NCBI GenBank assembly: GCA_024235795.1
Contig: JACKLR010000003.1
Span: 62,001-126,000, forward strand
Length of the DNA stretch: 64,000 nt
Direction of reading: 5' to 3'
Origin: Burkholderiales bacterium
GTDB lineage: Bacteria; Pseudomonadota; Gammaproteobacteria; Burkholderiales; Nitrosomonadaceae
Of the stretch, positions 9,096-17,847 are shown in pieces; the stretch's first letter is position 1; every line of letters starts with the position of its first letter. The position numbers and the translations under genes were made by a program. The notes under the pieces are model-generated. The model saw only the letters and a list, made by a program, of their open reading frames with translations, was not told the origin of the DNA and did not search any database.

Positions 9096-9962
9096 TCATT
9101 TACTATGTTTACTGTATTTTGCGCGCTCAGCCGCAAGAATTGTATTACTTAATAACATGGTAATAGTCATAGGCCCCACTCCACCCGGAACGGGTGTGAT
9201 ATAACCGACGACTTCCTTGACGGTATCATACTCAACGTCACCACAAAGCCTACCATCCGGTAATCGGTTAATACCCACATCAACAACTACTGCTCCGGGT
9301 TTGACCATTCCAGCAGTAATCATTTTAGGCCTACCAGTTGCAACCACCAATATATCTGCTGAACGGGTAAATTGTGCCAAATCTTTTGTTCTTGACGTGC
9401 ATATTGTAACTGTCGCGCCTTGCCCCAGAAGCATCATTGCCATAGGTTTGCCCACAATATTGCTGCGTCCAACGACAACAGCATGCATACCTTCAACCGC
9501 GATATGATGCTGTTCCAGCATTACCATAACCCCAGAAGGTGTGCATGGCGCAAAATTGGTATTTCCGGTAACCAGCGCCCCAACATTATATAAATGAAAG
9601 CCATCAACATCCTTCTCGATTGCAATTGAAGTTATAACGCTATTATTTTCAAAATGGGGAGGCAGCGGCAATTGCACCAGAATACCATGAACATGCTTAT
9701 TCTGATTGAGCGCCCTGATGCAATTCAAAACTTCCTCTTGTGTTGCACTTCCAGAAAAATGATGCACTTCGGAATGTATGCCAATCTCGCCGCAGGCTTT
9801 GATTTTATTGCGCACATATATTTCTGAAGCCGAATCATCACCGACCATAATGACAGCAAGGCCGGGCCTTATTCCCTGTTCAAGCAATTTGGCTGCACGC
9901 TGCTTCAACTCGGCGCGCACATTGCTTGCCACCTGTTTTCCATCAATGATTTGAGCACTCAT
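9096..9962 (-). CDS. folD: Bifunctional methylenetetrahydrofolate dehydrogenase/cyclohydrolase
   Basis: A 288-residue FolD that interconverts 5,10-methylene-THF, methenyl-THF and 10-formyl-THF with NADP. The substrate and catalytic motif SEIYVRNKIKACGEIGI (about residues 46-62) contains the conserved Tyr and Lys. VQLPLPPH lies in the middle. The Rossmann part has VVVGRSNIVGKPMAMMLL, and the C-terminal signature is TPVPGGVGPMTITMLL. Length and motifs are typical. It sits between the pyruvate dehydrogenase genes and a small membrane protein, close to metF, which uses its product, and to ahcY and metK, fitting a one-carbon supply role. Confidence 0.97.
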   Translation of the reverse strand: MSAQIIDGKQVASNVRAELKQRAAKLLEQGIRPGLAVIMVGDDSASEIYVRNKIKACGEIGIHSEVHHFSGSATQEEVLNCIRALNQNKHVHGILVQLPLPPHFENNSVITSIAIEKDVDGFHLYNVGALVTGNTNFAPCTPSGVMVMLEQHHIAVEGMHAVVVGRSNIVGKPMAMMLLGQGATVTICTSRTKDLAQFTRSADILVVATGRPKMITAGMVKPGAVVVDVGINRLPDGRLCGDVEYDTVKEVVGYITPVPGGVGPMTITMLLSNTILAAERAKYSKHSK

Positions 9963-9985
9963 TCTAGAACGGCAGTTGATGATAT

Positions 9986-10666
9986 TTATTTTTCGTGTAG
10001 ATTGCTTTGCTTTTTCATTTTGAAATGATAAATCAGCAATCCAATCAGGAATACAGGTATGACAAATAGAGCAGCAGAGATCAATCCAGCAGCCAATATT
10101 GCTATCGTAGTGTTACCCGGCATGAACAAAGTCACAAACCAGATAACCACAAAAGCAACGAAGAGTCCGCCATACAACATCGTTTTTTTCCCCCGATCGT
10201 AAAGTCGCCAGAAGGCACCTGATACCCGAACGTCATCGACATAATGCTCAAAAACTTCTACCAGACTCTGATCATCAGGATTTGAATCATAACCAATAGC
10301 TACAGCCAGTGCATTGCTCCCGTCTTTCATTCGGGACATTTTTTTCAAAAATTCAACGCGTTTGACAATATCCTTGGGCCTCATGCCATCCCGCTCCAGC
10401 ATGGTTTCTATGGCAATAAATGCCGTTTCTCGGGGATTTTCAACATTTTTCAGGCCTTCGGCATATTTCCACATGACTCCAAACAAATAAAGCTGAGTAG
10501 TCATATCCCTGAATTCAGGGGCGAAATCGTAGTTTTTGTCTTTTACAAAACCAAGCTGAGTAGCCAGAATTTCACGCCCGTGATCTATGCACTCATCAAC
10601 TGGCGAAATGTCAGGCATTGTTACTTCCTCGGCTTTTACTTCAGAATCAATCAGCTTTTCATCCAT
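9986..10666 (-). CDS. Hypothetical membrane protein, 226 aa
   Basis: I do not recognise a named family. About 155 acidic, soluble residues come first, rich in helical segments such as ETAFIAIETMLERDGMRPKDIVKRVEFLKKM. A charged linker (RLYDRGKKTM) leads into two adjacent membrane helices (YGGLFVAFVVIWFVTLFMPG and TIAILAAGLISAALFVIPVFLIGLLIYHF), and the tail is lysine-rich. By the positive-inside rule both termini should face the cytoplasm. The start ATG has an AAGGTG ribosome site, although the spacing is long. It lies 23 bp upstream of folD, suggesting cotranscription, but nothing shows a role in folate or pyruvate metabolism. Confidence 0.7.
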   Translation of the reverse strand: MDEKLIDSEVKAEEVTMPDISPVDECIDHGREILATQLGFVKDKNYDFAPEFRDMTTQLYLFGVMWKYAEGLKNVENPRETAFIAIETMLERDGMRPKDIVKRVEFLKKMSRMKDGSNALAVAIGYDSNPDDQSLVEVFEHYVDDVRVSGAFWRLYDRGKKTMLYGGLFVAFVVIWFVTLFMPGNTTIAILAAGLISAALFVIPVFLIGLLIYHFKMKKQSNLHEK

Positions 10667-10802
10667 CTTGCAATCACCTTATATGTTTTTTAATGACTTA
10701 AAATATACAGCATTATATACCGGCATGCTTAATCTGGAAAAACAACCTATCGTCCTACCGTCGTAATTGAAACAACTACCCTGAGTATGTCTAAGGATTT
10801 TC

Positions 10803-11648
10803 TCAAATGCCCAGTCGCCCCCAAATTTTAGATGTCAAATCCGCACTGTTCATGGTATAAAAATGTAGACCTGGTGCCCCCTCCTTGAGTAATCGTTCAC
10901 ACATAGCTGTCACTACGTCTAATCCAAAATCATGAACAGACTCAACATCATCGCCAAAACCCTCCAGTTTTTTGCGAATCCAGCGCGGAATTTCTGCGCC
11001 ACATCCATCAGAAAATCTGACCAGCTGAGAAAATTTATTAATTGGCATAATGCCGGGCACTATAGGAACCGCCAATCCAATTGATTCACATGAATCAACA
11101 AAATGAAAGTAAGCATCCGCATTATAAAAATACTGGGTAATTGCTGAATTAGCGCCAGCTTCTATTTTACGTTTAAAGTTTTCCAGATCTGCCTGCACCG
11201 ACCTGGCCTGCGGGTGATACTCAGGATAGGCAGCAACTTCAATATGAAATGTTTGGCCAAAAGCTTCCCGAATATACGTCACAAGCTCACTTGCATAACG
11301 GAACTCACCTGCCTGAGCCATTCCTGACGGCAAATCACCTCGCAGGGCAACAAGTCGTTGTATACCTGCTTGTTGATATATTTGCAGGATTTCGTAAATT
11401 TTTTTTTGGGTTGAACCAATACACGAGATATGCGGCGCAACCGTATATCCCTCAGATTGCATATCGAGTACAGTTTCAAGTGTATGTTCACGCGTTGAAC
11501 CACCAGCACCAAAAGTTACTGAAAAGAATTTTGGGTTGAGCTGTGCTAATTGTTTGCGTGCTAATCTCAGTTTCTCAACACCTTGTTCTGATTGCGGCGG
11601 AAATAACTCGAAACTGAAAGTAGCTATATGTTTTTTTTGTGATTTCAT
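10803..11648 (-). CDS. metF: 5,10-methylenetetrahydrofolate reductase
   Basis: A 281-residue flavoprotein of the MetF family. It reduces methylene-THF to 5-methyl-THF, the methyl donor for methionine synthase. The N-terminal FSFELFPPQSEQG (about residues 11-23) holds the catalytic Glu in the barrel's first strand. SVTFGAGGSTREHTLETV (about 43-60), HISCIG, and LVALRGDLPSG are standard FAD- and folate-site segments. AITQYFYNADAYFHFVD and IVPGIMPINKFSQL are also conserved. It follows ahcY by 214 bp. With metK and ahcY upstream it completes part of the methionine cycle; metE or metH is not in the window. Confidence 0.95.
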   Translation of the reverse strand: MKSQKKHIATFSFELFPPQSEQGVEKLRLARKQLAQLNPKFFSVTFGAGGSTREHTLETVLDMQSEGYTVAPHISCIGSTQKKIYEILQIYQQAGIQRLVALRGDLPSGMAQAGEFRYASELVTYIREAFGQTFHIEVAAYPEYHPQARSVQADLENFKRKIEAGANSAITQYFYNADAYFHFVDSCESIGLAVPIVPGIMPINKFSQLVRFSDGCGAEIPRWIRKKLEGFGDDVESVHDFGLDVVTAMCERLLKEGAPGLHFYTMNSADLTSKIWGRLGI

Positions 11649-11862
11649 CTTTATTGATAGTCAGAACAGATGAAGCTTTTCTGTCCTAGGCAGGTAGGCC
11701 ATGACAACACCTTTAAAAGAAAGCTTAAACTACTTTTACTTGGATCTTTGATAAGCCGTGTAAAATTATACTTCTTCGCGTCGTCCAATCTTTATCAGCG
11801 ATACTTGCAAAACAACCCTATGTTACTTTGCAAGCATCTACAAACAAATGTAACAAACCACC

Positions 11863-13296
11863 CTAATAACGATACATTTCAGGCTTATACGGACCGTTCT
11901 TATCAAGACCCAGGTACAATGCTTGCTCATCTGTTAATTCAGTCAGCTTGGCTCCAAGTTTATTCAAATGCAGCCTTGCAACCTTTTCATCAAGATGTTT
12001 AGGCAACACATAAACATTTTTCTGATACTTATCGCCATATTGCCATAGCTCCATTTGCGCCAACACTTGATTAGTAAATGAATTAGACATCACAAATGAT
12101 GGATGCCCTGTCGCACAGCCTAAATTAACTAATCTTCCTTGGGCCAACACAATAATTCTGCGCCCTGTTGGAAAAATGACATGATCAACCTGCGGCTTGA
12201 TATTCTCCCATTGATATTTCTGTACCGAAGCAATATCGATTTCTGAATCAAAGTGACCAATATTGCATACTATGGACTGATCTTTCATTTTCAACATATG
12301 GTCATGCGTTACAACTCTTAGATTACCTGTCGCTGTCACAAAGATATCAGCCTTATCACATGCTTCATCCATAGTCACCACGCGGTAGCCCTCCATCGCA
12401 GCTTGCAGTGCACAAATTGGATCAATTTCGGAAACCCAAACGGTAGCACCCAGGCCACGTAGCGACTGCGCACAACCTTTCCCAACATCACCATACCCAC
12501 ACACCAATGCAATTTTTCCAGCAATCATCACATCCGTTGCGCGCTTGATGCCGTCAACCAACGATTCGCGACACCCATAAAGATTATCAAATTTGGATTT
12601 CGTCACGGAATCATTTACATTGAACGCTGGAAATGGCAATTCTCCATTCTTTTGCATTTCATACAAACGATGTACGCCTGTCGTAGTTTCTTCGGTCACG
12701 CCATGAATGCTGGCAAGTTTTTTTGAATACCAATTTGGCTCAACGGAAAGTTTCTCTTTAATCGAAGCAAACAAGGCTTGCTCTTCTTCATTGGAAGGGT
12801 TTGCGACCACTGAGATATCCTTTTCAGCCTTGCTACCCAGTATTAACAACAGAGTAGCATCTCCACCATCATCAAGAATCATGTTGGCGTTCTCAGGCTG
12901 CCCTCCCCCAGTCCATTCAAAAATCCGATGTGCGTAATCCCAATAATCATAAAGAGACTCACCTTTGTATGCAAAAACCGGGATCCCTTGGGACGCTATC
13001 GCTGCAGCAGCATGATCCTGCGTAGAAAAAATATTGCACGATGCCCAGCGGACTTCTGCACCCAATGCTACCAATGTCTCAATTAGTACCGCAGTCTGTA
13101 TTGTCATATGCAAAGAACCTGCAATACGTGCGCCTGCTAATGGTTTCTGGCCTGCATATTCTTGCCTCACCGCCATCAGTCCGGGCATTTCGGTTTCAGC
13201 AATCGCAATTTCCTTGCGACCCCATTCGGCCAAAGAAATATCAGCGACTTTATAATCGGTAAAACTACTTCCATCAGGGTTTAGCACAGCGTTCAT
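11863..13296 (-). CDS. ahcY: Adenosylhomocysteinase (SAH hydrolase)
   Basis: 477 residues from the ATG at 13296. The frame stays open to 13344, but those codons lie inside the riboswitch. The chosen ATG has a good AGGAG site about 7 bp upstream. The enzyme splits S-adenosylhomocysteine into adenosine and homocysteine, relieving product inhibition of methyltransferases. Visible landmarks are GSLHMTIQTAVLIETL and ASCNIFSTQDHAAAAI at the substrate site, the NAD-binding KIALVCGYGDVGKGCAQSL, and the C-terminal KNGPYKPEMYRY that closes the neighbouring cofactor site. The extra internal segment of about 40 residues compared with the eukaryotic enzyme is normal for this bacterial subgroup. Expression is probably controlled by the SAH riboswitch just upstream. 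Confidence 0.97.
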   Translation of the reverse strand: MNAVLNPDGSSFTDYKVADISLAEWGRKEIAIAETEMPGLMAVRQEYAGQKPLAGARIAGSLHMTIQTAVLIETLVALGAEVRWASCNIFSTQDHAAAAIASQGIPVFAYKGESLYDYWDYAHRIFEWTGGGQPENANMILDDGGDATLLLILGSKAEKDISVVANPSNEEEQALFASIKEKLSVEPNWYSKKLASIHGVTEETTTGVHRLYEMQKNGELPFPAFNVNDSVTKSKFDNLYGCRESLVDGIKRATDVMIAGKIALVCGYGDVGKGCAQSLRGLGATVWVSEIDPICALQAAMEGYRVVTMDEACDKADIFVTATGNLRVVTHDHMLKMKDQSIVCNIGHFDSEIDIASVQKYQWENIKPQVDHVIFPTGRRIIVLAQGRLVNLGCATGHPSFVMSNSFTNQVLAQMELWQYGDKYQKNVYVLPKHLDEKVARLHLNKLGAKLTELTDEQALYLGLDKNGPYKPEMYRY

Positions 13297-13319
13297 AGTC
13301 TTTCTCCTATAACTTGGAA

Positions 13320-13388
13320 CGAGCGCCGTTGTTACGATGACCACCTAGCCGAGCCTCACGGAATGTTCCGTTGCAGCGCCCCTCAGCA
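13320..13388 (-). promoter_or_regulatory. SAH riboswitch in the ahcY leader
   Basis: Read on the minus strand, the leader has the SAH-riboswitch core: GAGGGGCGCTGC, a hairpin ACGGAA/TTCCGT, GAGGCTCGG, then CAACGGCGCTC. P1 can form from CUGAG with CUCGG, P2 from the ACGGAA hairpin, and the pseudoknot from GGCGC with GCGCU. These match the conserved GCGCUGC and AACGGCGCUC elements known from beta- and gammaproteobacterial ahcY leaders. The 3' end falls about 12 bp before the AGGAG ribosome site, so ligand binding could act on translation. Known members switch the gene on when SAH accumulates. Confidence 0.88.
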
Positions 13389-13438
13389 TAGTGGAAGAAT
13401 GATTTACATAATTACAGAAACCAAATTAAATGTATGAA

Positions 13439-14602
13439 TTAAATTCCAGCTTCCGCACGTAGCATGTCGACTTTATCCATCGCCTCCCAAGTAAAATCCG
13501 AGTCTTCCCGCCCGAAATGACCATAAGCTGCAGTTTTGGCATAAATTGGACGCAACAGATTTAGCGAGTGAATGATGCCACGGGGGCGCAAATCAAAATG
13601 TTTATCTACTAATTGGATTATTTTTTCATCCGAGATCTTACCAGTACCAAAAGTATTCACCATGAGTGAAACAGGTTTTGCCACACCAATTGCATAGGCG
13701 ACCTGTACTTCACAATGACTTGCTAACCCAGCTGCTACGATATTTTTAGCCACGTAGCGACCTGCATAAGTGGCCGAGCGATCAACTTTCGATGGGTCTT
13801 TACCAGAAAATGCACCACCGCCATGGCGCGACATACCGCCGTAAGTATCCACGATAATTTTACGGCCTGTTAATCCACAATCCCCCATCGGACCGCCCAC
13901 AACAAAACGCCCTGTCGGATTAACCAGAAATTGAGTTTGATTATTAAGCATTTCCTGTGGCAAAACAGGTTTAATAATTTCTTCAATCACCGCTTCCTTC
14001 AACGTATCATGCTTAATATCGGGATCATGTTGCGTTGAAATAACCACAGTTTCAATATGCTTGGGTTTCCCATCCTGATATCTTACGGATACCTGCGATT
14101 TAGCATCCGGACGCAACCAAGCGAGTTTTCCATTTTTTCGCAACGCAGCCTGATACTCAACCAAACGATGCGCATAAAAAATAGGCATGGGCATCAATTG
14201 TGGTGTCTCATTACAGGCATAACCAAACATCAAGCCTTGATCACCTGCACCTTGTTCCATTTCTTCTTCTTTTGACCGATTTACACCTTGAGCAATATCA
14301 GGTGATTGCTTATTAAAAGCGGTCAAAACAGCACAAGTTGTCGAATCAAAACCTATATCTGAGCTAGTATATCCAATATTACGCACCGTCTCACGCGCAA
14401 TGACATTATAGTCTACCGTTGCATTTGTTGTGATCTCACCGGATAAAACAATAAGACCAGTACTGCACATGGTCTCGCATGCAACTCTCGCGTTTGTATC
14501 CTGACTCAAAATAGCATCAAGAACAGCGTCAGAAATCTGATCAGATACTTTATCTGGATGACCCTCTGACACAGATTCGGAAGTAAAAAGATAATCGCTC
14601 AT
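13439..14602 (-). CDS. metK: S-adenosylmethionine synthetase
   Basis: A 387-residue MetK that makes SAM from methionine and ATP. The N-terminus MSDYLFTSESVSEGHPDKVSDQ contains the ATP/Mg-binding GHPDK (about residues 14-18). The hexapeptide signature is GAGDQG (in EQGAGDQGLMFGYA, about 117-130), and the P-loop-like GGGAFSGKDPSKVDRS lies at about 259-274. Length is typical. It is the first gene of the methionine-cycle cluster. The gap to ahcY (142 bp) holds the SAH riboswitch, so ahcY may be controlled separately even if some transcription reads through. A perfect 8-bp inverted repeat lies directly ahead of its ribosome site. Confidence 0.97.
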   Translation of the reverse strand: MSDYLFTSESVSEGHPDKVSDQISDAVLDAILSQDTNARVACETMCSTGLIVLSGEITTNATVDYNVIARETVRNIGYTSSDIGFDSTTCAVLTAFNKQSPDIAQGVNRSKEEEMEQGAGDQGLMFGYACNETPQLMPMPIFYAHRLVEYQAALRKNGKLAWLRPDAKSQVSVRYQDGKPKHIETVVISTQHDPDIKHDTLKEAVIEEIIKPVLPQEMLNNQTQFLVNPTGRFVVGGPMGDCGLTGRKIIVDTYGGMSRHGGGAFSGKDPSKVDRSATYAGRYVAKNIVAAGLASHCEVQVAYAIGVAKPVSLMVNTFGTGKISDEKIIQLVDKHFDLRPRGIIHSLNLLRPIYAKTAAYGHFGREDSDFTWEAMDKVDMLRAEAGI

Positions 14603-14612
14603 ATTTAACCTT

Positions 14613-14634
14613 AATTGTTAAAAATCTAACAATT
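14613..14634. promoter_or_regulatory. Inverted repeat in the metK leader
   Basis: AATTGTTA and TAACAATT form perfect 8-bp arms around a 6-base spacer, ending 10 bp before the metK ATG and overlapping the region just upstream of its AAGG ribosome site. It could be an operator or an RNA hairpin that hinders initiation. No SAM riboswitch class is recognisable here. The rest of the gap 14635-14956 holds no gene that I can support. Confidence 0.4.
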
Positions 14635-14956
14635 GTATCAAATTGCCTTTATCTTAAAAACCCTGATGAGGAACTGAAACCCAATTCACATTGATATTTA
14701 TACCTTATAAACAGGACGATATATACCATAACAGCATGAATCATCTACTGTCTATCCGTCTCCAAATTGTAACTATCAAACGAGCCTCTTGCATTAATTA
14801 TCACGTATTAACCAAAAAAAGTTCGGCATCTGCCATTGAGGCTGATTTTTTGGGTGATAGTTCTAATTTTGTGTCGTGACAGGTTTATACCACCATTTTA
14901 TCAAAAGCTGAACATAGCTATCCCTTCAATCGCAAAGTTTGAAGACTAAAAGTGGG

Positions 14957-15343
14957 TCAAAGCGCTTTCATGTGACTATAGTCATCAGCTGATTCGCTGT
15001 CAGCACAAGAATGCCAAACATCAAATGGCACATAACATCTTGGCAAACGCACGCAAAAACACCCATTCATCCGGAACGTTATGCTTACTTCCCCAACCGC
15101 AAAGATAACGTAAGATTTATCTGACGCCAAACGCTCCAGTAATGCCCGTGTCGTGGGCAGGTTATATATCATCTTGGCCACAAAAACTCTTGCAATGGCT
15201 GCGCGATCTTGCGCAGGCCGCTCCGGAAAACCACGAGGTGTAAAAATGAATTCTTCTATGCGAACCAATTTCAGCGTGGTTACCAGTTCCTGTTGCTTTT
15301 TCGTTAATGGACCTAATTCCTCTGATAACCTATTAGGCGACAA
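14957..15343 (-). pseudogene. Transposase remnant (DDE type, N-terminal part)
   Basis: The first 75 or so codons read like the N-terminal domain of a DDE transposase: ELVTTLKLVRIEEFIFTPRG, then RPAQDRAAIARVFVAKMIYNLPTTRALLERLASDK. After that the reading frame slips. In another frame the sequence continues LRYLCGWGSKHNVPDEWVFLRAF, the expected next segment of the same family, so there is a frameshift near 15115-15125. The catalytic domain is absent. This is a dead fragment adjoining the IS21 remnant, and the two appear to have replaced or truncated each other. Confidence 0.6.
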
Positions 15344-15429
15344 TTAACATGCCCGGTCAGGTGACAATTATCTTGACCGGTTGAGTGAGGACACCAGAAA
15401 AAGTTTTTACCTATTCGATAGGAGAAAGG

Positions 15430-16528
15430 ACTTGCCTGGGAAACGGAACTGGTTCCATTGCTGGCGAGAGAACCTGGACTGACCGGCACCACGTTGTGGG
15501 AATGCCTTGAAGACCGACATCCTGGACAATATCCTGAGAAGCGCCTCAGAACGCTGCAACGTCGCGTCAAACATTGGCGCGCAACACAGGGGCCGGCAAA
15601 CCATTTGATCATTTGCTTTATCAGTTTTGCTTGGTTTATAGTCACTGGCGTTGCGTGCATATCGTTCGTGGTGGGGAAAGTTATAGCGCGCTGGCCGGTG
15701 GTCTACAAACTGCCCTGCATAAACTCGGCGGCGCGCCTGCGGAGCATCGTACAGACAGCCTTAGCGCCGCGTATGTCAATACAACCGAGAAACGCGAGTT
15801 GATGTAAAGTTACGAGGCACTGTGCCAGCACTACAACATGAAACCGACGGTGAACAATCTGGGCGTCAGTCACGAAAACGGCACAGTCGAGGCGGCACAT
15901 GGGTCGTTCAAGCATCGAAACGATCAGGCTATCAAAGTGCGCGACTCTGCTGATTTCCCGACCATTGAGGCCTACCACTGTTTTTTTGGGAGAAATTGTC
16001 GATAAGCTGAACAAACGGTGCAAAAGCCGCCTGACCGCAGAACAAGCACATCTTAAACCTTTGCCGCATTACCGTTTTAGGGATTTCAGCAAATTGACTG
16101 TTAAGGTAACAACCAGCAGTACTATATCGGTTAAACGGCATCTCAACAGTGTCCCATCCCAATTGATCGGTGAGAAGCTCAGGGTTCATCTGTATCATGA
16201 CCGACTGGAGTGTTTTGTGGGTCAAACAAAGGCTATTACACTATCGCACGTGTATCCAAAAACACCTGAAGGACGCGCCAGGCGTATTGATTATCGTCAT
16301 ATAATCCATGCGCTGGCAGCCAAACCTCAGGCCTTTTGTTTCTCCCGAATGCGCGACGATTTGTTGCCTACATCCCAGTATCGCGAGTTATGGCAGCGAG
16401 CAGAACAACAATTTGATCTGCGACACGATATGCAACAACCAATCATACCGCCCAGGCAACATGGTGTCGACACCTGCGACCAACTACTCAACGGAGACCG
16501 GATGACACAGGAGACGGCCTATGTCTGA
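15430..16528 (+). pseudogene. Decayed istA of an IS21-family element
   Basis: Pieces of an IstA transposase occur in order but in different frames. WETELVPLLAREPGLTGTT with RTLQRRVKHWRATQGP is at about 15445-15597. FDHLLYQFCLVYSHWR...SYSALAGGLQTALHKLGG...EHRTDSLSAAYVN is at 15600-15783. A segment around SHENGTVEAAHGSFKHRNDQA follows near 15870-15935, and then a long C-terminal part ending at 16528 (YRFRDFSKLTVKVT, DYRHIIHALAAKPQAF). The N-terminal helix-turn-helix and part of the catalytic core are missing, and at least two frameshifts separate the pieces. This is a different element from the intact IS21 copy at 41.4 kb. No terminal repeats were found. Confidence 0.7.
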
Positions 16529-17173
16529 AACATTGCCACTGATGCTCAAAAAACTCAGGCTGCCTGCCTTTGGGCACTGTTATCAGAAGTACCAAGATCA
16601 GGCAACTGAAAACACCTGGAGTTGCAGTCAGTATCTTGCGACTCTGTGTGAACAGGAAGTCGCACAACACTTTCAAAGTAGACTCAGCAACTAGACGCGC
16701 GAAGCCAGATTGCCACGCGGCAAAAGCTTTGCAACACTGGTGTTCAATGACCTGCCGCAAAGCGTTCAGAAACAGATCATTCTGCTTCGTGATGATACCC
16801 AATGGGCATATCAGGCAGACAATGTTTTGTTGATCGGCCTTCCTGTGTCAGTAAATCACATGTTGCAGCGGCACTGGGACTGCATTTAATCGAACAAGGC
16901 ATCCGGGCCAAATGGATATCGGCAACGACATTGGTACAGTTGTTACAGCAAGCCAAAAAAGAGCTGGTTCTGATGACTGCAATGACCCGGCTGGATAAAT
17001 ACCATGTACTGATTATCGATGATATTGACTATGTCAGAAAAACAGATTCCGAAACACAAGTACTATTCGAGTTTATCGCACACCGTTATGAAAGCGGCAG
17101 CCTGATTATTACCTCGAATCAGCCCTTTAGTCAGTGGGATCAGATCGGACCAGCAATTCAGCTTAATTTTTGA
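16520..17173 (+). pseudogene. Decayed istB of the same IS21-family element
   Basis: It starts MSETLPLMLKKLRLPAFGHCY, the usual IstB opening, overlapping the end of the istA remnant. A stop follows at residue 58. The Walker A region survives only as VLLIGLPVSVNHMLQRHW, in which the glycine-rich loop is lost. After another frame change come IRAKWISATTLVQLLQQAK, the Walker B strand KYHVLIIDDIDYV, and SLIITSNQPFSQWDQI. These are the AAA+ ATPase parts of IstB, but no continuous frame remains. Without Walker A it cannot help transposition. The remnant fades near 17170. Confidence 0.7.
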
Positions 17174-17214
17174 ATTTTGCAAGTTGCTCAAACAACTGAA
17201 ATAACTGAACAATC

Positions 17215-17231
17215 CTCGACTTAAAGTCGAG
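17215..17231. repeat. Short hairpin downstream of the IS21 remnant
   Basis: CTCGACTT and AAGTCGAG are perfect 8-bp arms around a single base, followed by GAGGGTTAAACCA. The hairpin resembles the small subterminal hairpins of IS200/IS605-type elements, but no tnpA or tnpB is nearby. A similar hairpin followed by TTAAACCA occurs near 45197. It may alternatively be a weak terminator for flgM-flgN. The rest of 17232-17396 shows nothing. Confidence 0.3.
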
Positions 17232-17396
17232 AGGGTTAAACCATCCCCGAGAAGGATGCTAAAAGATATGAGATATTTTGTGCTAATGATTAAGGATTTA
17301 AATGCTTAGATAAAGCAATAATTCGGATTGCGATATGGAAAGACACGTAATTTGAAAATTATAATTACGCAATTAAAACGCCACACACATGCAACA

Positions 17397-17846
17397 TCAA
17401 ATAAAAGCTTGGCCCTTGGAACCATAAAGAGAGATATTACCTGCCGCACTTTGTAACGCCATGTAAGCACGTTGATTGTATTGCAACTGTGTTGAAATAA
17501 CTTTTCCATTTGTTTGATTTATTTGCTGTGCAAGCTTAACAAGCTCTGTCAAATCATTCCAAATTGCCTGCAACTCTGGGTTTGATTGTTTGGATAACCA
17601 TAGCGTCATTCCATTTTTATCAGGAGAATAACCTAAAAAAGATAAATACTGCATGCGTTGTTTGGCTTGAAATTCTAATTTCTCAGCTAGTCGTGCCTTA
17701 TCTGATGCGAGCATATCTAGATCGTCTATTCGCCCATGAATTAATGCATCTTCTTCCTTTTTAAGCACTTCAACAAATGCCTGCACAGTCCGTTTCTCGT
17801 CTTCAAAAGTAGCAACAAACTTATCTGGACTTTTGATTACAGGCAT
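17397..17846 (-). CDS. flgN: Flagellar export chaperone FlgN family protein
   Basis: A 149-residue, almost all-helical protein with the FlgN layout: FVEVLKKEEDALIHGRIDDLDMLASDKARLAEKLE (about residues 26-60), then long amphipathic helices to NQRAYMALQSAAGNISLYGSKGQ near the C-terminus, the typical LYGxDGQ-like ending. FlgN is the cytosolic chaperone for the hook-filament junction proteins FlgK and FlgL. It follows flgM by a single base, the standard flgMN pairing, which is the strongest support. flgA and the other flagellar genes that usually adjoin it are not in the window; the downstream side is IS debris. Confidence 0.85.
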   Translation of the reverse strand: MPVIKSPDKFVATFEDEKRTVQAFVEVLKKEEDALIHGRIDDLDMLASDKARLAEKLEFQAKQRMQYLSFLGYSPDKNGMTLWLSKQSNPELQAIWNDLTELVKLAQQINQTNGKVISTQLQYNQRAYMALQSAAGNISLYGSKGQAFI

Positions 17847-17847
17847 T

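Noticed and set aside
11804..11834. Hairpin CTTGCAAA/TTTGCAAG as an ahcY terminator
   Set aside because: The stem is AT-rich with a 15-base loop and no T-run; it is too weak to call.
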